A stretch of 64,000 nt of DNA from Phycisphaerae bacterium (GCA_025924315.1 JAICIO010000018.1:1-64000), one strand, 5' to 3'. Positions 7,903 through 17,209 are shown, counted from the first letter of the stretch. The notes: generated from the sequence alone by a model not told the origin. Program-made: numbers and translations.

Positions 7903-8219
7903 AAGTGCTCCTCGACGAAAATGTCGATGTTGGCTTGAGGCATCACTTGACCGCCCACGATGTGTTCACCGTCGCCTACATGGGATGGAAGGGCCTGAAG
8001 AATGGTGAACTGATCGCTCGGGCAGCAACTGATGGTTTCGAAATCCTGCTCAGCGCCGACCGAGGCTTGGCAAGCCAACAGAACCGCGCGGCGTTGCCGA
8101 TTGCAATCATCGTGATGCTTGCGGCGAGTAATGACCTTGCGGATCTTATCCCATTCGTGCCGCAAGTGCTCATCGCAATGAACGCAATCCAAAAAGGCCA
8201 AGTGGTGGCGGTTTCGTAG
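7899..8219 (+). CDS. DUF5615 PIN-like toxin
   Basis: 106 residues. LLDENVDVGLRHHL near the N-terminus holds the first acidic residues of the PIN-like fold, HDVFTVAYMGWKGLKNGEL follows, and LLSADRGLASQQ near residue 50 holds the second acidic patch. Members are predicted ribonuclease toxins, held in check by the adjacent DUF433 protein. The length is normal for the family. The assignment rests on motifs and context; activity cannot be judged from sequence. Confidence 0.85.
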   Translation: MKVLLDENVDVGLRHHLTAHDVFTVAYMGWKGLKNGELIARAATDGFEILLSADRGLASQQNRAALPIAIIVMLAASNDLADLIPFVPQVLIAMNAIQKGQVVAVS

Positions 8220-8229
8220 CGCGCGGAAT

Positions 8230-8254
8230 CACAGCCGAGGGCGGCTGTGTCACA
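8230..8254. repeat. Family B single arm
   Basis: CACAGCCGAGGGCGGCTGTG followed by TCACA matches the right arm of the family B palindromes; the left arm is missing. It separates the toxin gene from a converging gene. Confidence 0.75.
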
Positions 8255-8262
8255 TCATTCCG

Positions 8263-8859
8263 TCACCCTCCCATCTGCCAATGTTTGATGAAATCGAACG
8301 GGTGAATCAGCATCACGATGTTGAGAAACAAGTTGTCGCGGATGCAGATGGCGCAGATGGCTTCCATCGCGATCACCAGCGCGATCGTCAGCCAGACGGG
8401 GCTGTAGCGGGCGATGAAGAAGCCGATGATCGCGCAGGCGATGTCGCACATCGAGTTGAGAACGGTGTCGCCGGTGTAGCCGAGCGACGCGGTTTGGCTA
8501 CGGTAGTAGTTGATGACGTACGGCGTGTTTTCGATGATCTCCCACGATGACTCGATCGCGATCGCCAGCAGAAGACATAAGCCCAGCGACCATTTCCCGC
8601 GGCCGATCCAGCGCAAGAGCGCGTAAAAGATGAAGCCGTGAATGATGTGCGAGAAGGAATACCAGTCGGCGATTTGTTGTGAATTTTCGGCGCTGGCGAC
8701 CTGGCCCACCCAGAAATGGATGTGGCCGCATTTGCAGATGAGCAGGCGGCCCATCTTCAGCTCGATCGCGCCGGCCAGAAGGATGACCATCACACCCAGG
8801 AGCGCGTAACCCCAAAACGGGAACGGACGATGGTTGTCGATTTCAAGATCGCAAGTCAC
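8263..8859 (-). CDS. DUF2585 (UPF0314) membrane protein
   Basis: 198 residues with about five hydrophobic segments. Conserved features of the DUF2585 family are visible: WYSFSHIIHGFIFYALL near residue 66, ESSWEIIENTPYVINYYR near 102 and GYTGDTVLNSMCDIA near 127, holding invariant His, Glu and Asp residues. It is an inner-membrane protein of unknown activity. The stop is 8 bases from the converging toxin-side repeat, and the upstream gene on the same strand (8867-9229) ends 7 bases before it, so the two probably form an operon. Confidence 0.85.
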   Translation of the reverse strand: MTCDLEIDNHRPFPFWGYALLGVMVILLAGAIELKMGRLLICKCGHIHFWVGQVASAENSQQIADWYSFSHIIHGFIFYALLRWIGRGKWSLGLCLLLAIAIESSWEIIENTPYVINYYRSQTASLGYTGDTVLNSMCDIACAIIGFFIARYSPVWLTIALVIAMEAICAICIRDNLFLNIVMLIHPFDFIKHWQMGG

Positions 8860-8866
8860 GACATGA

Positions 8867-9229
8867 TTATCTGCGGTTAACTTTTTTCTTTCGCGCGCCG
8901 GATTTCGGCCGCTGGCCCGATTTCTGCGCAGGCTTTGAACGGCCGCGCGATTTCACCTGGCGTTTGGGTTCATCCGCCGCAATGCCCCACGCTTTGCGGA
9001 TGCGCGATTCCATCTTGTCGACGACGTCATGTTTTTGCTTGAAATACGCGGCGGCCTCGGGCGTCGGATTCCCGCTGCGGTCGGTCCAGCCGGATTGGAG
9101 GATTGGCGCGCTCAGATGAGTGAGCTTGTCGAGCGCTTCATTTCCGCCGGGGATTTCGGCGCGGATCGCGCGGTTGATCGCCTTGGCGAGCTTTCCGCCG
9201 TACTTTTCACGCAGTTCACGTTCGGGCAT
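8867..9229 (-). CDS. Hypothetical protein with a basic tail
   Basis: 120 residues starting MPERELREKY. A longer reading to 9313 merely translates the family F repeat and is rejected. The N-terminal two thirds look helical (KLAKAINRAIRAEI, KMESRIRKAWGI); the last 35 residues are mostly Lys, Arg, Ser and Gly, as in proteins that bind nucleic acid through a flexible tail. No family is recognised. It lies directly upstream of the DUF2585 gene. Confidence 0.65.
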   Translation of the reverse strand: MPERELREKYGGKLAKAINRAIRAEIPGGNEALDKLTHLSAPILQSGWTDRSGNPTPEAAAYFKQKHDVVDKMESRIRKAWGIAADEPKRQVKSRGRSKPAQKSGQRPKSGARKKKVNRR

Positions 9230-9239
9230 TTGCGGATTG

Positions 9240-9335
9240 TAACCACAGATGAACACAGATAAACACGGATGAGAAGCGACCAACTTTTCTACCAAGCGGT
9301 TCTCGGTGTTCATCGGTGTTCATCTGTGGTTTCAA
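9240..9335. repeat. Family F decamer cluster
   Basis: AACCACAGAT, GAACACAGAT and AAACACGGAT run with a 10-base period and are mirrored at the right end by GTTCATCGGTGTTCATCTGT. It lies between two genes on the minus strand. Confidence 0.8.
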
Positions 9336-9341
9336 GGGGCG

Positions 9342-9608
9342 TTACTTGTCCTTCACCTCGACCTTGGTCGCGGTCATTTTGTATTCGATCGTGACCTTTT
9401 GGCCGACTTTCAGATCGCCGGTGACTTTGGTGCTGTCGTCGCGATCGATCTCCCACTTCTCGTCGTCCGACTTCTGCACCGTGATAATCTTGTCGGTGAG
9501 CTTCACGATGGTGCCGGTGACCTGATAGCTCTTGGCCGCGAGCGCCGTCGTCGTAAGCAGAAGCGACAGCGTCAGGGCGATTGCGATGCTCGAGAAGGAA
9601 CGCTGCAT
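9342..9608 (-). CDS. Small secreted OB-like protein
   Basis: 88 residues. GGAGG lies 5 to 6 bases before the ATG at 9608. A signal peptide runs to about residue 24 (TTTALAA). The mature 64 residues alternate strand-like segments (YQVTGTIVKLTD, KIITVQKSD, KVTGDLKVGQKVTIEY), as in small OB-fold or DUF5666-type periplasmic proteins. Lysine-rich, function unknown. A family A repeat lies upstream. Confidence 0.75.
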   Translation of the reverse strand: MQRSFSSIAIALTLSLLLTTTALAAKSYQVTGTIVKLTDKIITVQKSDDEKWEIDRDDSTKVTGDLKVGQKVTIEYKMTATKVEVKDK

Positions 9609-9726
9609 GAGGACCTCCGGTTGAGAGGATGTGGACCATGAATGCGGACTGAAGCGTGATGCCAGCGGTGCATTTACCTCGCGGGCTTCGCACGTCGCCG
9701 TTCCGTATATTGTCTCCGCAGAATTT

Positions 9727-9802
9727 GTAGGGTCCGCTTCAGCGGACCGGTTATTTCATCCGTCGGACAAGCGAATAACCGGTCCGCTGAAGCGGACCCT
9801 AC
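9727..9802. repeat. Family A palindrome
   Basis: GTAGGGTCCGCTTCAGCGGA and the inverted copy of it are separated by a short loop, with CCGGTTAT / ATAACCGG continuing the arms inward. The same element recurs at 25908, 26019, 32677 and 37394, and as a split variant at 32622-32840. Confidence 0.9.
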
Positions 9803-9827
9803 GAAGACCGCAACAAACGCCGCATGC

Positions 9828-10673
9828 TCAATTGAGCGCATCACATCCGCGGATCATCCAGTTGGAGTATTGGCTGACGGCGGTGTTGAGCTTCATCCGT
9901 TTGCCGTAGTCCGCAATGTCGCGTCCGTTGATCCATTTTACGTGAGAGTCGAGGTAGAGCGCGTTCAGGCCGCCGGAGCGATAGGGGTCTTTGCCCATGT
10001 CCGTGTGAAAGTTGGGATACAAGCTGGTGATGGTCGAATCCGCCGGCGGGACGGGGATGTACTGATCCGTCCAGATCATGCGGCTGGTCGCGCCTTTCAC
10101 GCTGATGCGGTCGTTGACGTTTTCCGGCGTCGTGAGCTGGATCGCGCCGGTGTTGCGGTTGTAAAAGATCTTCGGCAGATACCATTGCCAATACGATTCG
10201 GATTTAAAGTTGCTCGTGAGCGTTGGGATCGTCATCGGCCCCCAGCCGGTGGTCTTGTCCCGAAATGGAGCGCGAACGTTGTCGCCGGGACAGAAGAATG
10301 GATCGGGCGTGGGGAGGTATTTCTGCACCGCGCTGCCTTGCGGTTGATTCACGAGCAGTGCGGCGCCTTGTCCTGGCAAGGTCGCAGTCGCAAGGCCAAC
10401 GTCGGGCCCGAACGTCTGCGTCGCGCCCGGGCCGTTGTATCTCGGCGTCGCATAAACGAAATAGCGCCAGGGGATGTAGCCTTTGTTGTCGTTGGCGTAG
10501 AGGTAGCAGGCGGTGCCGATCTGCCTGAGGTTCGACGCGCATTTGGTGCGATTCGCCTGCTCGCGGGCGCGCTGGACGGCGGGAAGAAGAATGCCGATCA
10601 AAACTGCGATAATTGCAATGACGATCAGCAGTTCGACCAGCGTAAACCCACGGCGTGCGCGCGCGTGCAACAT
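9828..10673 (-). CDS. Prepilin-type protein with H-X9-DG-like C-terminus
   Basis: 281 residues. The start at 10673 ([14 protein letters not shown]) has GGAG six bases upstream. A type IV prepilin leader is cut after Gly9, giving mature Phe1 and Glu5, and is followed by the hydrophobic helix [20 protein letters not shown]. The body contains [21 protein letters not shown] and near the end [18 protein letters not shown], the pattern of the large planctomycete/verrucomicrobial DUF1559-type pseudopilin group. These are thought to be substrates of a type II secretion or pilus-like system and to be located in the envelope. There is no secretion operon next to it. Confidence 0.9.
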   Translation of the reverse strand: MLHARARRGFTLVELLIVIAIIAVLIGILLPAVQRAREQANRTKCASNLRQIGTACYLYANDNKGYIPWRYFVYATPRYNGPGATQTFGPDVGLATATLPGQGAALLVNQPQGSAVQKYLPTPDPFFCPGDNVRAPFRDKTTGWGPMTIPTLTSNFKSESYWQWYLPKIFYNRNTGAIQLTTPENVNDRISVKGATSRMIWTDQYIPVPPADSTITSLYPNFHTDMGKDPYRSGGLNALYLDSHVKWINGRDIADYGKRMKLNTAVSQYSNWMIRGCDALN

Positions 10674-10808
10674 GGCGATCTCCATTGGCCCGGGGCGAAA
10701 AGAGGTGCGATATTTCGCGAGAGTTCCTGACCATGGAATTGTTAGAGCAAATGATTTATTCCGCAAATACGCGCTATCGCCGCGACAGGACGAAATGCCG
10801 GAGACACG

Positions 10809-13238
10809 ATGAAACACACGCTATTGGTCATGATTGCGCTCGCATCGTTGTGCGCGAAGGCATCTGCCGACGACGCCCAGCTTGGGCGATGGGCGAGAAG
10901 CGTTTTGCTCGGCGAGAGTTCGACAATCCAGCGACCATCGGTTGAGCTGCGGCGGCAGGATCATGGGCAACTTCAAATCGGCAAATCGGTGCTCGGCACG
11001 CCTCTACAGATTGGTCCGGAGAAGTTTGAACATGGTTTCGGAACGCACGCGGCAAGCGAGATCGTGGTGCACGCGGATCGCGCAATCAAACGCTTCGAAG
11101 CGAAAGTCGGCGTCGACAACAATTTTGACACCGCAGGTGTGCGGGGCTCCGTAATCTTCAGCATCGAAAGCGATGGAAAGGAATTGTTCCGCTCGAAGCT
11201 GTGCAAAGGCGGCGAAGCTCCGGTCGCGGTTTCGGTCGATCTCGGCGGCGCACAGGATTTGGTTCTTCGCGTGACCGACGGCGGCGATGGGTTTGCGTAC
11301 GATCAGGCGGACTGGTGCGCTCCGACGATCACGCTCGACGATGGGCGGCGCGTCGCGATCGATGAACTTCCGCGAATCGATGCGAGCGGGCCGCTGGGGC
11401 CGAACTTTCCCGTGAGTTTTATTTACGGTGGGAAGTCGTCGGCTGATCTGCTGCCGTCGTGGAGGGTCGAGCATTCTGATGCGAAAGACGGCGGCAGCAT
11501 TTCGTACATCGATCCGACAACGGGACTGCGCGTACAAACCGAAGTTCGCATCTTCGCCGATGTCGACGCCGTCGAATGGGTCACACGGCTGACGAACACG
11601 CGGAAAAAGGACACGCCGCTCATCGAGCAGCTCGCGCCGCTGGCGACGTCGGTTGCTTCTTCAACGAACGATGTAATCTTTCACCACTCCTCCGGGAGCA
11701 CGTCCGGCCCAACCGATTTTCTGCCGATCGACGATCCCCTGCCGCCGCGGGCACACATGACGCTTGCGCCGAATGGCGGGCGATCAAGCGATGGACAGCT
11801 CCCGTTCTTCAACTTCGAGTTCGCCGGCAACGGCGGGTTCGTGCTCGCCATTGGTTGGAGCGGCGAGTGGCAGCTCGACGTCGATCGCGATCCGTCTCAA
11901 ACAGTGACGATTCGCGCCGCCCAGCAAACGACGCATTTCATTCTTCATCCTGGCGAAAGCGTGCGCACGCCGCGGATTTTGATCGGCCGTTACGACGGCG
12001 ATGCGACCGCGGGGAACAATCTCATTCGCCGCGCGCTGCTGTCGCATTACCTTCCGCGAATCCATGGCGAGTTGGCCACCCCACCGACTGCCGCGTGCAA
12101 CTGGCCGGAGAATCAGGGAAATGATTCGAGCGAGAAGAACCAGTTGAAGCTCATCGAGGAATCGTCGAAGGCGGGGATCGAAGCGTACTGGCTCGACGCG
12201 GGCTGGTTCGTCGGCGGGTGGCCTAATGGTGTCGGCACGTGGGACGCGCGGCCGGATGGTTTTCCGCACGGCTTGAAGGTTTTATCCGACGCCGCGCACG
12301 CGCATCATGAGCAATTCATTCTTTGGTTGGAGCCCGAGCGCGTGCACGCGGGATCGAAAATCGATCGCGAGCACGCCAACTTTGCCTTTCCGAGGCAAGG
12401 TGCTGATGCGTTGTACAACCTCGCGGATCCGACGGCGCGGAAATGGCTCACCGATCTGCTCGATTCGAAAATCAAGGAATATGGCGTTGATATTTATCGC
12501 AACGATTTCAACATCGATCCGCTGCGCTTCTGGTCGGCCGCCGATGCGAAGGATCGGCAAGGCATCACGGAAAACCACTACATTGAAGGTCTATATGCGA
12601 TGTGGGACGACCTTCGTGCGCGCAATCCAGGACTTTGGATCGACAACTGCGCCAGCGGCGGCAGACGCATCGATCTCGAAACGCTTTCGCGCAGCATTCC
12701 GCTCTGGCGAAGCGACACCGAATGCTTCGAAGGACACGACACATGGAGCCAGGCGCAGATCGCGGGGCTCAGCACGTACGTCCCCTTCCACGCCGCCGGG
12801 ATGTGGAACCTTGACGCCTACAGTATTCGCAGCGTCGCAACCACCGGCGGAGCGGTCTTCTCGACAATCAAAACGAACGATCTGCCGATGCTCAAAACCG
12901 CGATCGACGAGATCAAACGCGATCGCATCTACTGGAGTGGCGATTTCTATCCGCTCACGCCGGTGAATGTCGACGACACGCACTGGTGCGCGTGGCAACT
13001 GCATTGCCCGGACCGCAACGAAGGCCTGCTCCAATTCTTCCGCCGCGATAAGAGCCCCTATCCGCAGCTCGCAGTGCATCTGCACGGAATCGATCCCGCC
13101 GCGAACTACACCGTCACGTTTTCTGAAGGTTACGACATCAATGAAACGCGCACGATGACAGGAATAGAGCTCGCCGAGCTTCACGTCACCCTGCAACGAC
13201 CGCGAAGTTGCGTGCGGATTCGGTATGCTAAGCAATGA
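10809..13238 (+). CDS. NPCBM plus GH36 alpha-galactosidase-type glycoside hydrolase
   Basis: 809 residues with a signal peptide ([20 protein letters not shown]). Residues about 30-180 form an NPCBM carbohydrate-binding module ([29 protein letters not shown]). The rest is a GH36 melibiase-type TIM barrel: [16 protein letters not shown] near 458, [10 protein letters not shown] near 560 with the nucleophile Asp, and [15 protein letters not shown] near 616 followed by SDTE with the acid/base Asp. It should release alpha-galactosides from polysaccharide outside the cytoplasm. Length is normal for a modular GH36. It diverges from the prepilin-type gene. Confidence 0.93.
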   Translation: MKHTLLVMIALASLCAKASADDAQLGRWARSVLLGESSTIQRPSVELRRQDHGQLQIGKSVLGTPLQIGPEKFEHGFGTHAASEIVVHADRAIKRFEAKVGVDNNFDTAGVRGSVIFSIESDGKELFRSKLCKGGEAPVAVSVDLGGAQDLVLRVTDGGDGFAYDQADWCAPTITLDDGRRVAIDELPRIDASGPLGPNFPVSFIYGGKSSADLLPSWRVEHSDAKDGGSISYIDPTTGLRVQTEVRIFADVDAVEWVTRLTNTRKKDTPLIEQLAPLATSVASSTNDVIFHHSSGSTSGPTDFLPIDDPLPPRAHMTLAPNGGRSSDGQLPFFNFEFAGNGGFVLAIGWSGEWQLDVDRDPSQTVTIRAAQQTTHFILHPGESVRTPRILIGRYDGDATAGNNLIRRALLSHYLPRIHGELATPPTAACNWPENQGNDSSEKNQLKLIEESSKAGIEAYWLDAGWFVGGWPNGVGTWDARPDGFPHGLKVLSDAAHAHHEQFILWLEPERVHAGSKIDREHANFAFPRQGADALYNLADPTARKWLTDLLDSKIKEYGVDIYRNDFNIDPLRFWSAADAKDRQGITENHYIEGLYAMWDDLRARNPGLWIDNCASGGRRIDLETLSRSIPLWRSDTECFEGHDTWSQAQIAGLSTYVPFHAAGMWNLDAYSIRSVATTGGAVFSTIKTNDLPMLKTAIDEIKRDRIYWSGDFYPLTPVNVDDTHWCAWQLHCPDRNEGLLQFFRRDKSPYPQLAVHLHGIDPAANYTVTFSEGYDINETRTMTGIELAELHVTLQRPRSCVRIRYAKQ

Positions 13239-13239
13239 C

Positions 13240-13368
13240 AGATTGGTGATTGGTGATTGACCAGAAACGCGCTTGTATTGATTAGTGATTATTGATTAAC
13301 AAAGACGTTGTCGAATTAATCAATAATCAACAGCTTAGTCATGCACCAATCACCAATCACCAATCGCC
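13240..13368. repeat. Family J AT-rich palindrome
   Basis: ACAGATTGGTGATTGGTGATTG and an inner TTGATTAGTGATTATTGATT are mirrored by AATCAATAATCAA and CACCAATCACCAATCACCAA. It fills the gap between GH36 and the SprT-like gene and is much more AT-rich than its surroundings. Confidence 0.8.
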
Positions 13369-13377
13369 AGCCTTCCT

Positions 13378-13821
13378 ATGAACCTCCACGAAGCCGCTTA
13401 TCTCGCGCGCGAACTCATCCAGCAGCACGGACTGGCGGACTGGCGATTTGAGTTCGACCACGCTCGCCGGCGGTTTGGAAAGTGCGATTACACGAATCGC
13501 CGAATCACCCTTTCGCGGCATCTCACGTTTCTCAATAGCATTGATGAAGTGCGCGACACGATTCTGCATGAGATCGCGCATGCATTGTGTCCTGGCGATG
13601 GGCATGGATCGAAATGGCAGGCGACGTGCCTGCGCATTGGCGCTCGTCCGAAGCGGTGCTTTACTGAAGCGCAGGTCGTCACACCTCCGCGCCGGCCGGC
13701 GCGGTATCAGATGGGGTGTCCGAAGTGCGACTGGTGGGTCGATCGTCGGCGCATGTCGCGCGCGATCAAGCGATACATCTGCAAACACTGCCGCGGGAAG
13801 GTTGTGCTGACCCTGAAATGA
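13378..13821 (+). CDS. SprT-like zinc metalloprotease
   Basis: 147 residues. The HEIAH zinc motif is at residues 64-68, followed by the GHGSKW element near 75, and a C-terminal zinc ribbon uses Cys114, Cys117, Cys135 and Cys138. SprT/Spartan-like proteins of this length act on DNA-bound or misfolded proteins in eukaryotes; the bacterial role is poorly known. The stop abuts the stop of the convergent gene at 13822. Confidence 0.9.
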   Translation: MNLHEAAYLARELIQQHGLADWRFEFDHARRRFGKCDYTNRRITLSRHLTFLNSIDEVRDTILHEIAHALCPGDGHGSKWQATCLRIGARPKRCFTEAQVVTPPRRPARYQMGCPKCDWWVDRRRMSRAIKRYICKHCRGKVVLTLK

Positions 13822-14046
13822 TCAGCGGCAACTGTGAACCCATGCGGCGATCACGACGATCACGAGGATGATGATGACGATCGTCCACGGCATGAGCGCT
13901 ACGCCGAGACAGCCGAGGCCGGTCGCCCCCGCCGCGGCAGCGCCCTCGACATTCTTACGAGTTTCCGCCTCGCGCCGCTTCCGCTCTTCGAGTTCTTGCG
14001 GGGTTTCAATGACTTGATCGTCCTGGTCTTCCCGTTCCTCTGCCAT
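13822..14046 (-). CDS. Small single-pass membrane protein
   Basis: 74 residues: an acidic then basic helical N-terminus (QELEERKRREAETRK), an alanine/glycine stretch, one strongly hydrophobic segment (WTIVIIILVIVVIAAWV) and a short end. Probably an inner-membrane small protein with a cytoplasmic coil. No family is recognised. Confidence 0.65.
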   Translation of the reverse strand: MAEEREDQDDQVIETPQELEERKRREAETRKNVEGAAAAGATGLGCLGVALMPWTIVIIILVIVVIAAWVHSCR

Positions 14047-14145
14047 GAATTATCTCCGCCTGTAGTGTGCTCAGGCGCTCCCGGTCGAGGAACGCGCAAA
14101 ATGCTTGGATTCGGTGCGGATATTCCTGACTGCGCCGGAGCCGAA

Positions 14146-14670
14146 TCAATCCTGTGGTTCGAGATCGAGGTCGCAGTTGAGCTCGGTGCAGACGGATTCG
14201 AGTTCAGATCGCAACTTTCGCAACGCAACGGCCGGCGGGACAGTCAGCGTCATCTCCGTCATAAAGATGGGCGAGCCGGCGAACGCGGCGGATTCCTGCC
14301 ACGCGCTCAACTCTTCGATGTTCACGCCGTGCGCGCGCAGCAGATTCGTCAGACGCGCGACGATGCCGGGCTGGTCCAGCGAATACGTCTTCAGCCGGTA
14401 GCGCAATCCTTCGGAAACTTTCGGCGTGGTGATCTGCGGCGTGACCGTGAGCGTGAGACCGATGTGTTTTCCGACGCCGCCAAGATCGCGCGTCATGCTC
14501 GCGGCGTCGATCTCGCTCGCCTCGAGCAGGATCATCATCGCGAACTCGCCGCGGAGGTTGACCATGCGTGAATCGATGATGTTTCCGCCGGCGCTGTGAA
14601 GATGGCCGGTGAGCTCGCCGACGATGCCAGGTCGATCCGGTCCGACCGCGGTGATGATGAGTTGAGGCAT
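14146..14670 (-). CDS. Tandem ACT-domain protein, GcvR-like
   Basis: 174 residues with two ACT domains: ITAVGPDRPGIVGELTGHLHSAGGNI at the start (residues 5-80) and TYSLDQPGIVARLTNLLRAHGVNIEEL (about 95-170). This two-ACT layout is that of the glycine cleavage regulator GcvR and related amino-acid-sensing proteins; no DNA-binding domain is present. The ligand and target cannot be deduced. A stand-alone gene. Confidence 0.85.
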   Translation of the reverse strand: MPQLIITAVGPDRPGIVGELTGHLHSAGGNIIDSRMVNLRGEFAMMILLEASEIDAASMTRDLGGVGKHIGLTLTVTPQITTPKVSEGLRYRLKTYSLDQPGIVARLTNLLRAHGVNIEELSAWQESAAFAGSPIFMTEMTLTVPPAVALRKLRSELESVCTELNCDLDLEPQD

Positions 14671-14696
14671 GACGCGGATACTCTACGGCAGCAATA

Positions 14697-14753
14697 GCCG
14701 CGAGCCAACGGCTCGCGCGGCCGCGCGGGGCGTTGCCCCGCGGCGAATTGGCC
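14697..14753. repeat. Tandem GC-rich hairpins
   Basis: Two adjoining hairpins, AGCCGCGAGCC/GGCTCGCG and CCGCGCGGGGC/GCCCCGCGG, precede the ACT gene. The wording resembles family G. Confidence 0.6.
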
Positions 14754-14760
14754 TTCGATC

Positions 14761-15072
14761 TTAGATCGACGGCCAGCTCACCCAGGGCTCCTCGCGGCGG
14801 GTGCGAAAGTCGCCCATTTGGTCGTCTTCGAGGCCCGCGTGATCGAGCTCTTCGGCGACGAGCAAATCATCCAGCACGCTGCCGGGGAGAATTGGCAAGT
14901 CGTTCGGTGGAACCGGTGGCGTCGCGGCGAGCTGATCGGCGCGATCGAGTTCGTCCGCGGGGGTCGTAATGACCGGAGTCACCTCGTCGCGTTCTTCGCG
15001 CAACTTGGCGGATTCGACTTTGGTCCGCGAGGGAATGAGGGACTTGAACGGGGTGTTGGGTCGATCGGCCAT
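14761..15072 (-). CDS. Hypothetical acidic protein
   Basis: 103 residues starting MADRPNTPF; GGAGGAG lies directly upstream of the ATG at 15072, so the longer reading to 15108 is rejected. The protein is proline- and aspartate-rich (TPPVPPNDLPILPG, DDLLVAEELDHAGLEDD) and probably largely disordered. No domain is recognised. Confidence 0.6.
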   Translation of the reverse strand: MADRPNTPFKSLIPSRTKVESAKLREERDEVTPVITTPADELDRADQLAATPPVPPNDLPILPGSVLDDLLVAEELDHAGLEDDQMGDFRTRREEPWVSWPSI

Positions 15073-15190
15073 AGCTCCTCCGCGTCTGAGGAATGCGATC
15101 GAAAGCACACCTTATTTTAGAAATGTGTCGTTCGCCCTGCGCGAAAAATCCGGCCGTTGAGCGCAAAAGAATTGTGTGCCAAACCTTCGC

Positions 15191-15607
15191 CTATGCTGTC
15201 CAGGGACGCGTCTTTTCGAGCGCCTGCTCGGGGATGGTCTGCATGAAGTTGATGTACCCTTCAAACCACCCGGGAATAAATTCGCGGCACCGCTTTACTT
15301 GTCCCGCAACGACGACAATTTCACCGCCGGGGACTTCAAAGCGGAACGTGCCGTGTGACCCAGTCGTGAGTGCCTGACGGGAGAGGAAGCCGACGTTCCA
15401 CGCGTTGATGTCGCGGGTCCAGAGCTGGTGCCGCTCGGCGTGTTCGATGGTGAGAAACGCTTCGGCGTGGAAGACCCAGCGCGGGAGGACGCGGCGGTCG
15501 TGCATCTTCGGGAACGACGCGTCGAGCTGCGCGAGAACTTCTTGCACGTCCGCAGGCCAATTTCGCTCCGCGACAGCGGTGCGATTCGAATCGTTTTCCG
15601 GCACCAT
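15191..15607 (-). CDS. Possible PilZ-like protein
   Basis: 138 residues, cytoplasmic. Around residues 38-75 it has RRVLPRWVFHAEAF followed by TRDINAWNVGFLS, which matches the outline of the PilZ motif for cyclic-di-GMP (RxxxR, then D/N-x-S-x-x-G) but with Asn in place of Ser. The following GTFRFEVPGGEIVVVAGQVKRC has the strand spacing of a PilZ barrel. The similarity is weak and a profile search is needed to settle it. Confidence 0.6.
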   Translation of the reverse strand: MVPENDSNRTAVAERNWPADVQEVLAQLDASFPKMHDRRVLPRWVFHAEAFLTIEHAERHQLWTRDINAWNVGFLSRQALTTGSHGTFRFEVPGGEIVVVAGQVKRCREFIPGWFEGYINFMQTIPEQALEKTRPWTA

Positions 15608-15970
15608 AAAACATCAACTCCAGTGTCCTTATCGGTCCGCCATGATTCCGTCTTCAGATGCGGGGTGATGTTCTGTCACGTCCGATAGTGCAGCTCATGC
15701 AGACATGTTCGTTCGCATCTTTTTGTGAACAAACGCGAAATCGCAAGCGACGCCGTGGCCGCCGCACGATATCGAATGTCGCTTGCGATTTCGGGTCGGT
15801 TTTTGGGACGCACCGATTCGTGTGGAGCGCTATCATTTCGCAAACGAAAATTCATGGTATCCTGCTCCCATCGGCGCGTGGAACGCGCCGGGCGCGCGTT
15901 CGTGAAGCAAGAGGCACAAACCCCCTTCGCCCGCGTTTTTCCTTTTTGATTTGTCCAAGCGAGTGAACCC
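15608..15970. other. 363-base intergenic region with a family K palindrome
   Basis: No gene is supported here. The only clear structure is the family K palindrome at 15735-15794, and a GC-rich hairpin GGCGCGTGGAACGCGCC near 15874. The promoter of the phosphoesterase-like gene at 15971 probably lies at its right end. Confidence 0.5.
15735..15794. repeat. Family K palindrome
   Basis: CGAAATCGCAAGCGAC is mirrored by GTCGCTTGCGATTTCG around a 28-base loop. A longer relative is at 61986-62051 and a lone arm at 25823-25840. Confidence 0.8.
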
Positions 15971-16453
15971 ATGTTGGGGGTTGTCGCCAATACGGATGGC
16001 CGGGCGGAGATCATGTCCGCCGCGATGGAAGTGTTCCTCGCGGCCGGCGCGGAATTCGTCGTGCACTGCGGCGACGTCGGTGGACGTCACGTGCTTGATC
16101 CCATGGCGCAGCTCGGCGGGATCTTCGTGTGGGGCGAACGCGACCCGGATCGCATGGGGCTGCTACGTTACGCCCAAAGCCTGGGCATCAGCTGCTTCGG
16201 CCTGATGGGTGAGTTCGAGTACGGGGGGAAAAAGTTCATCGTCCTTCACGGCAACGACAAGAAGGTCCTCAAGAAGCTGATCGACGAGCAACAATACGAC
16301 TACATTCTGGTCGGCCATGATCTCGCGACGGAAGATCGAACGGTGGGACGAACGCGTGTCATAAATCCCGGGCCACTACATGGTGGACAGGCGCGGAGCG
16401 CAATCCTTCTCGATCCGGAAACGGGAAAGCTCAAGCTTCTCGCGCTTTCGTAA
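15971..16453 (+). CDS. YfcE/MJ0936-type phosphoesterase with altered metal site
   Basis: 160 residues, the normal size of the single-domain calcineurin-like family. The fold markers are present: VVHCGDVGG near 34, IVLHGNDKK near 91, ILVGHDLATEDRT near 112 and RVINPGPL near 128. The first metal motif, normally SDTHG, reads ANTDG at residues 6-10, so the usual Asp and His are Asn and Asp. The usual GNxD reads GERD, and the last GHTH reads GHDL. The protein may bind metal differently or be inactive. A family B palindrome follows the stop. Confidence 0.8.
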   Translation: MLGVVANTDGRAEIMSAAMEVFLAAGAEFVVHCGDVGGRHVLDPMAQLGGIFVWGERDPDRMGLLRYAQSLGISCFGLMGEFEYGGKKFIVLHGNDKKVLKKLIDEQQYDYILVGHDLATEDRTVGRTRVINPGPLHGGQARSAILLDPETGKLKLLALS

Positions 16454-16458
16454 TACGC

Positions 16459-16524
16459 ATGTGGCACAGCCGCCCTCGGCTGTGCTTGCGGTGCGGAGCA
16501 CAGCCGAGGGCGGCTGTGCCACAT
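16459..16524. repeat. Family B palindrome
   Basis: Near-identical arms to the copy at 4546-4614, with a shorter loop. It lies between two converging genes and could also act as a bidirectional terminator, though without a T-run. Confidence 0.85.
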
Positions 16525-16536
16525 GAATGTTTCCCA

Positions 16537-17088
16537 CTAATTCACCGACGGATCTTCGGGAATCGATTCGGGTTTGATCTGCTTGCCGAGGGCGATCCAC
16601 GCGGTCAGGCGCGACCACTGCGACTTCGCGGGGGCAAAGATTTGTTCCGTCGTCGCAGGGACGAGCAGCCAGGCGCCCGATTCGATTTCGTTCTCAAGCT
16701 GCTTCGGCCCCCAACCGGAATACCCGGCGATGTACTTCGCCGGCGATTTGGTGCCCCACATCAGCGATTCGATCTCCTCCTGATCGGAGCTGAAATGGAT
16801 GCCTGCGATCACTTCATCTCCCCCACCGCCGGGGTCGCCGTGCAACACGACCAGCGGACCTTCACACGGGCCGCCCAGATGCAGCGGCGCTTCCACGCCG
16901 GACGCCGCGGCGAGCGCTTCGCCGCATGCATCCGCCACCGTCACGTCCAGCGGACGATTCAGCACCACGCCCAGCGCGCCTTCATCATCATGGCGCACGA
17001 TCAGCACCACCGACTGATGAAAGTTCGGGTCGCGCAATGATCGCGAGGCGATGAGAAGTTCTCCGCGATGAGATTCGCTCACGTCCAT
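16537..17088 (-). CDS. YqgE/AlgH family protein (UPF0301)
   Basis: 183 residues. The family landmarks are GELLIASRSLRDPNFHQSVVLIVRHDDEGALGVVLNRP at the N-terminus, LHLGGPCEGPLVVLHGDP in the middle and YSGWGPKQLENEIESGAWL near 140, in the right order and spacing. The proteins are cytoplasmic with an unsettled role; AlgH was named from alginate regulation in Pseudomonas. Single gene here. Confidence 0.92.
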   Translation of the reverse strand: MDVSESHRGELLIASRSLRDPNFHQSVVLIVRHDDEGALGVVLNRPLDVTVADACGEALAAASGVEAPLHLGGPCEGPLVVLHGDPGGGGDEVIAGIHFSSDQEEIESLMWGTKSPAKYIAGYSGWGPKQLENEIESGAWLLVPATTEQIFAPAKSQWSRLTAWIALGKQIKPESIPEDPSVN

Positions 17089-17209
17089 AACTTATGCTGC
17101 CTCGCTTCACTCAAGCAAGTGAACTTTTGGCTATTCCTTCTAATCATCATTCCGTTGACGACGTAGCCGCTCCCGCGCAACATCATGTCCCTCACACGGA
17201 AGGAACAGA

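Noticed and set aside
7521-8201. Full 226-codon minus-strand frame over the toxin-antitoxin pair
   Set aside because: Only the last 56 codons look gene-like; the rest is antisense to two recognised genes.
9240-9335. CRISPR-like look of the ATCTGTG repeats
   Set aside because: Units are 10 bases without unique spacers, and occur as inverted pairs; no cas genes.
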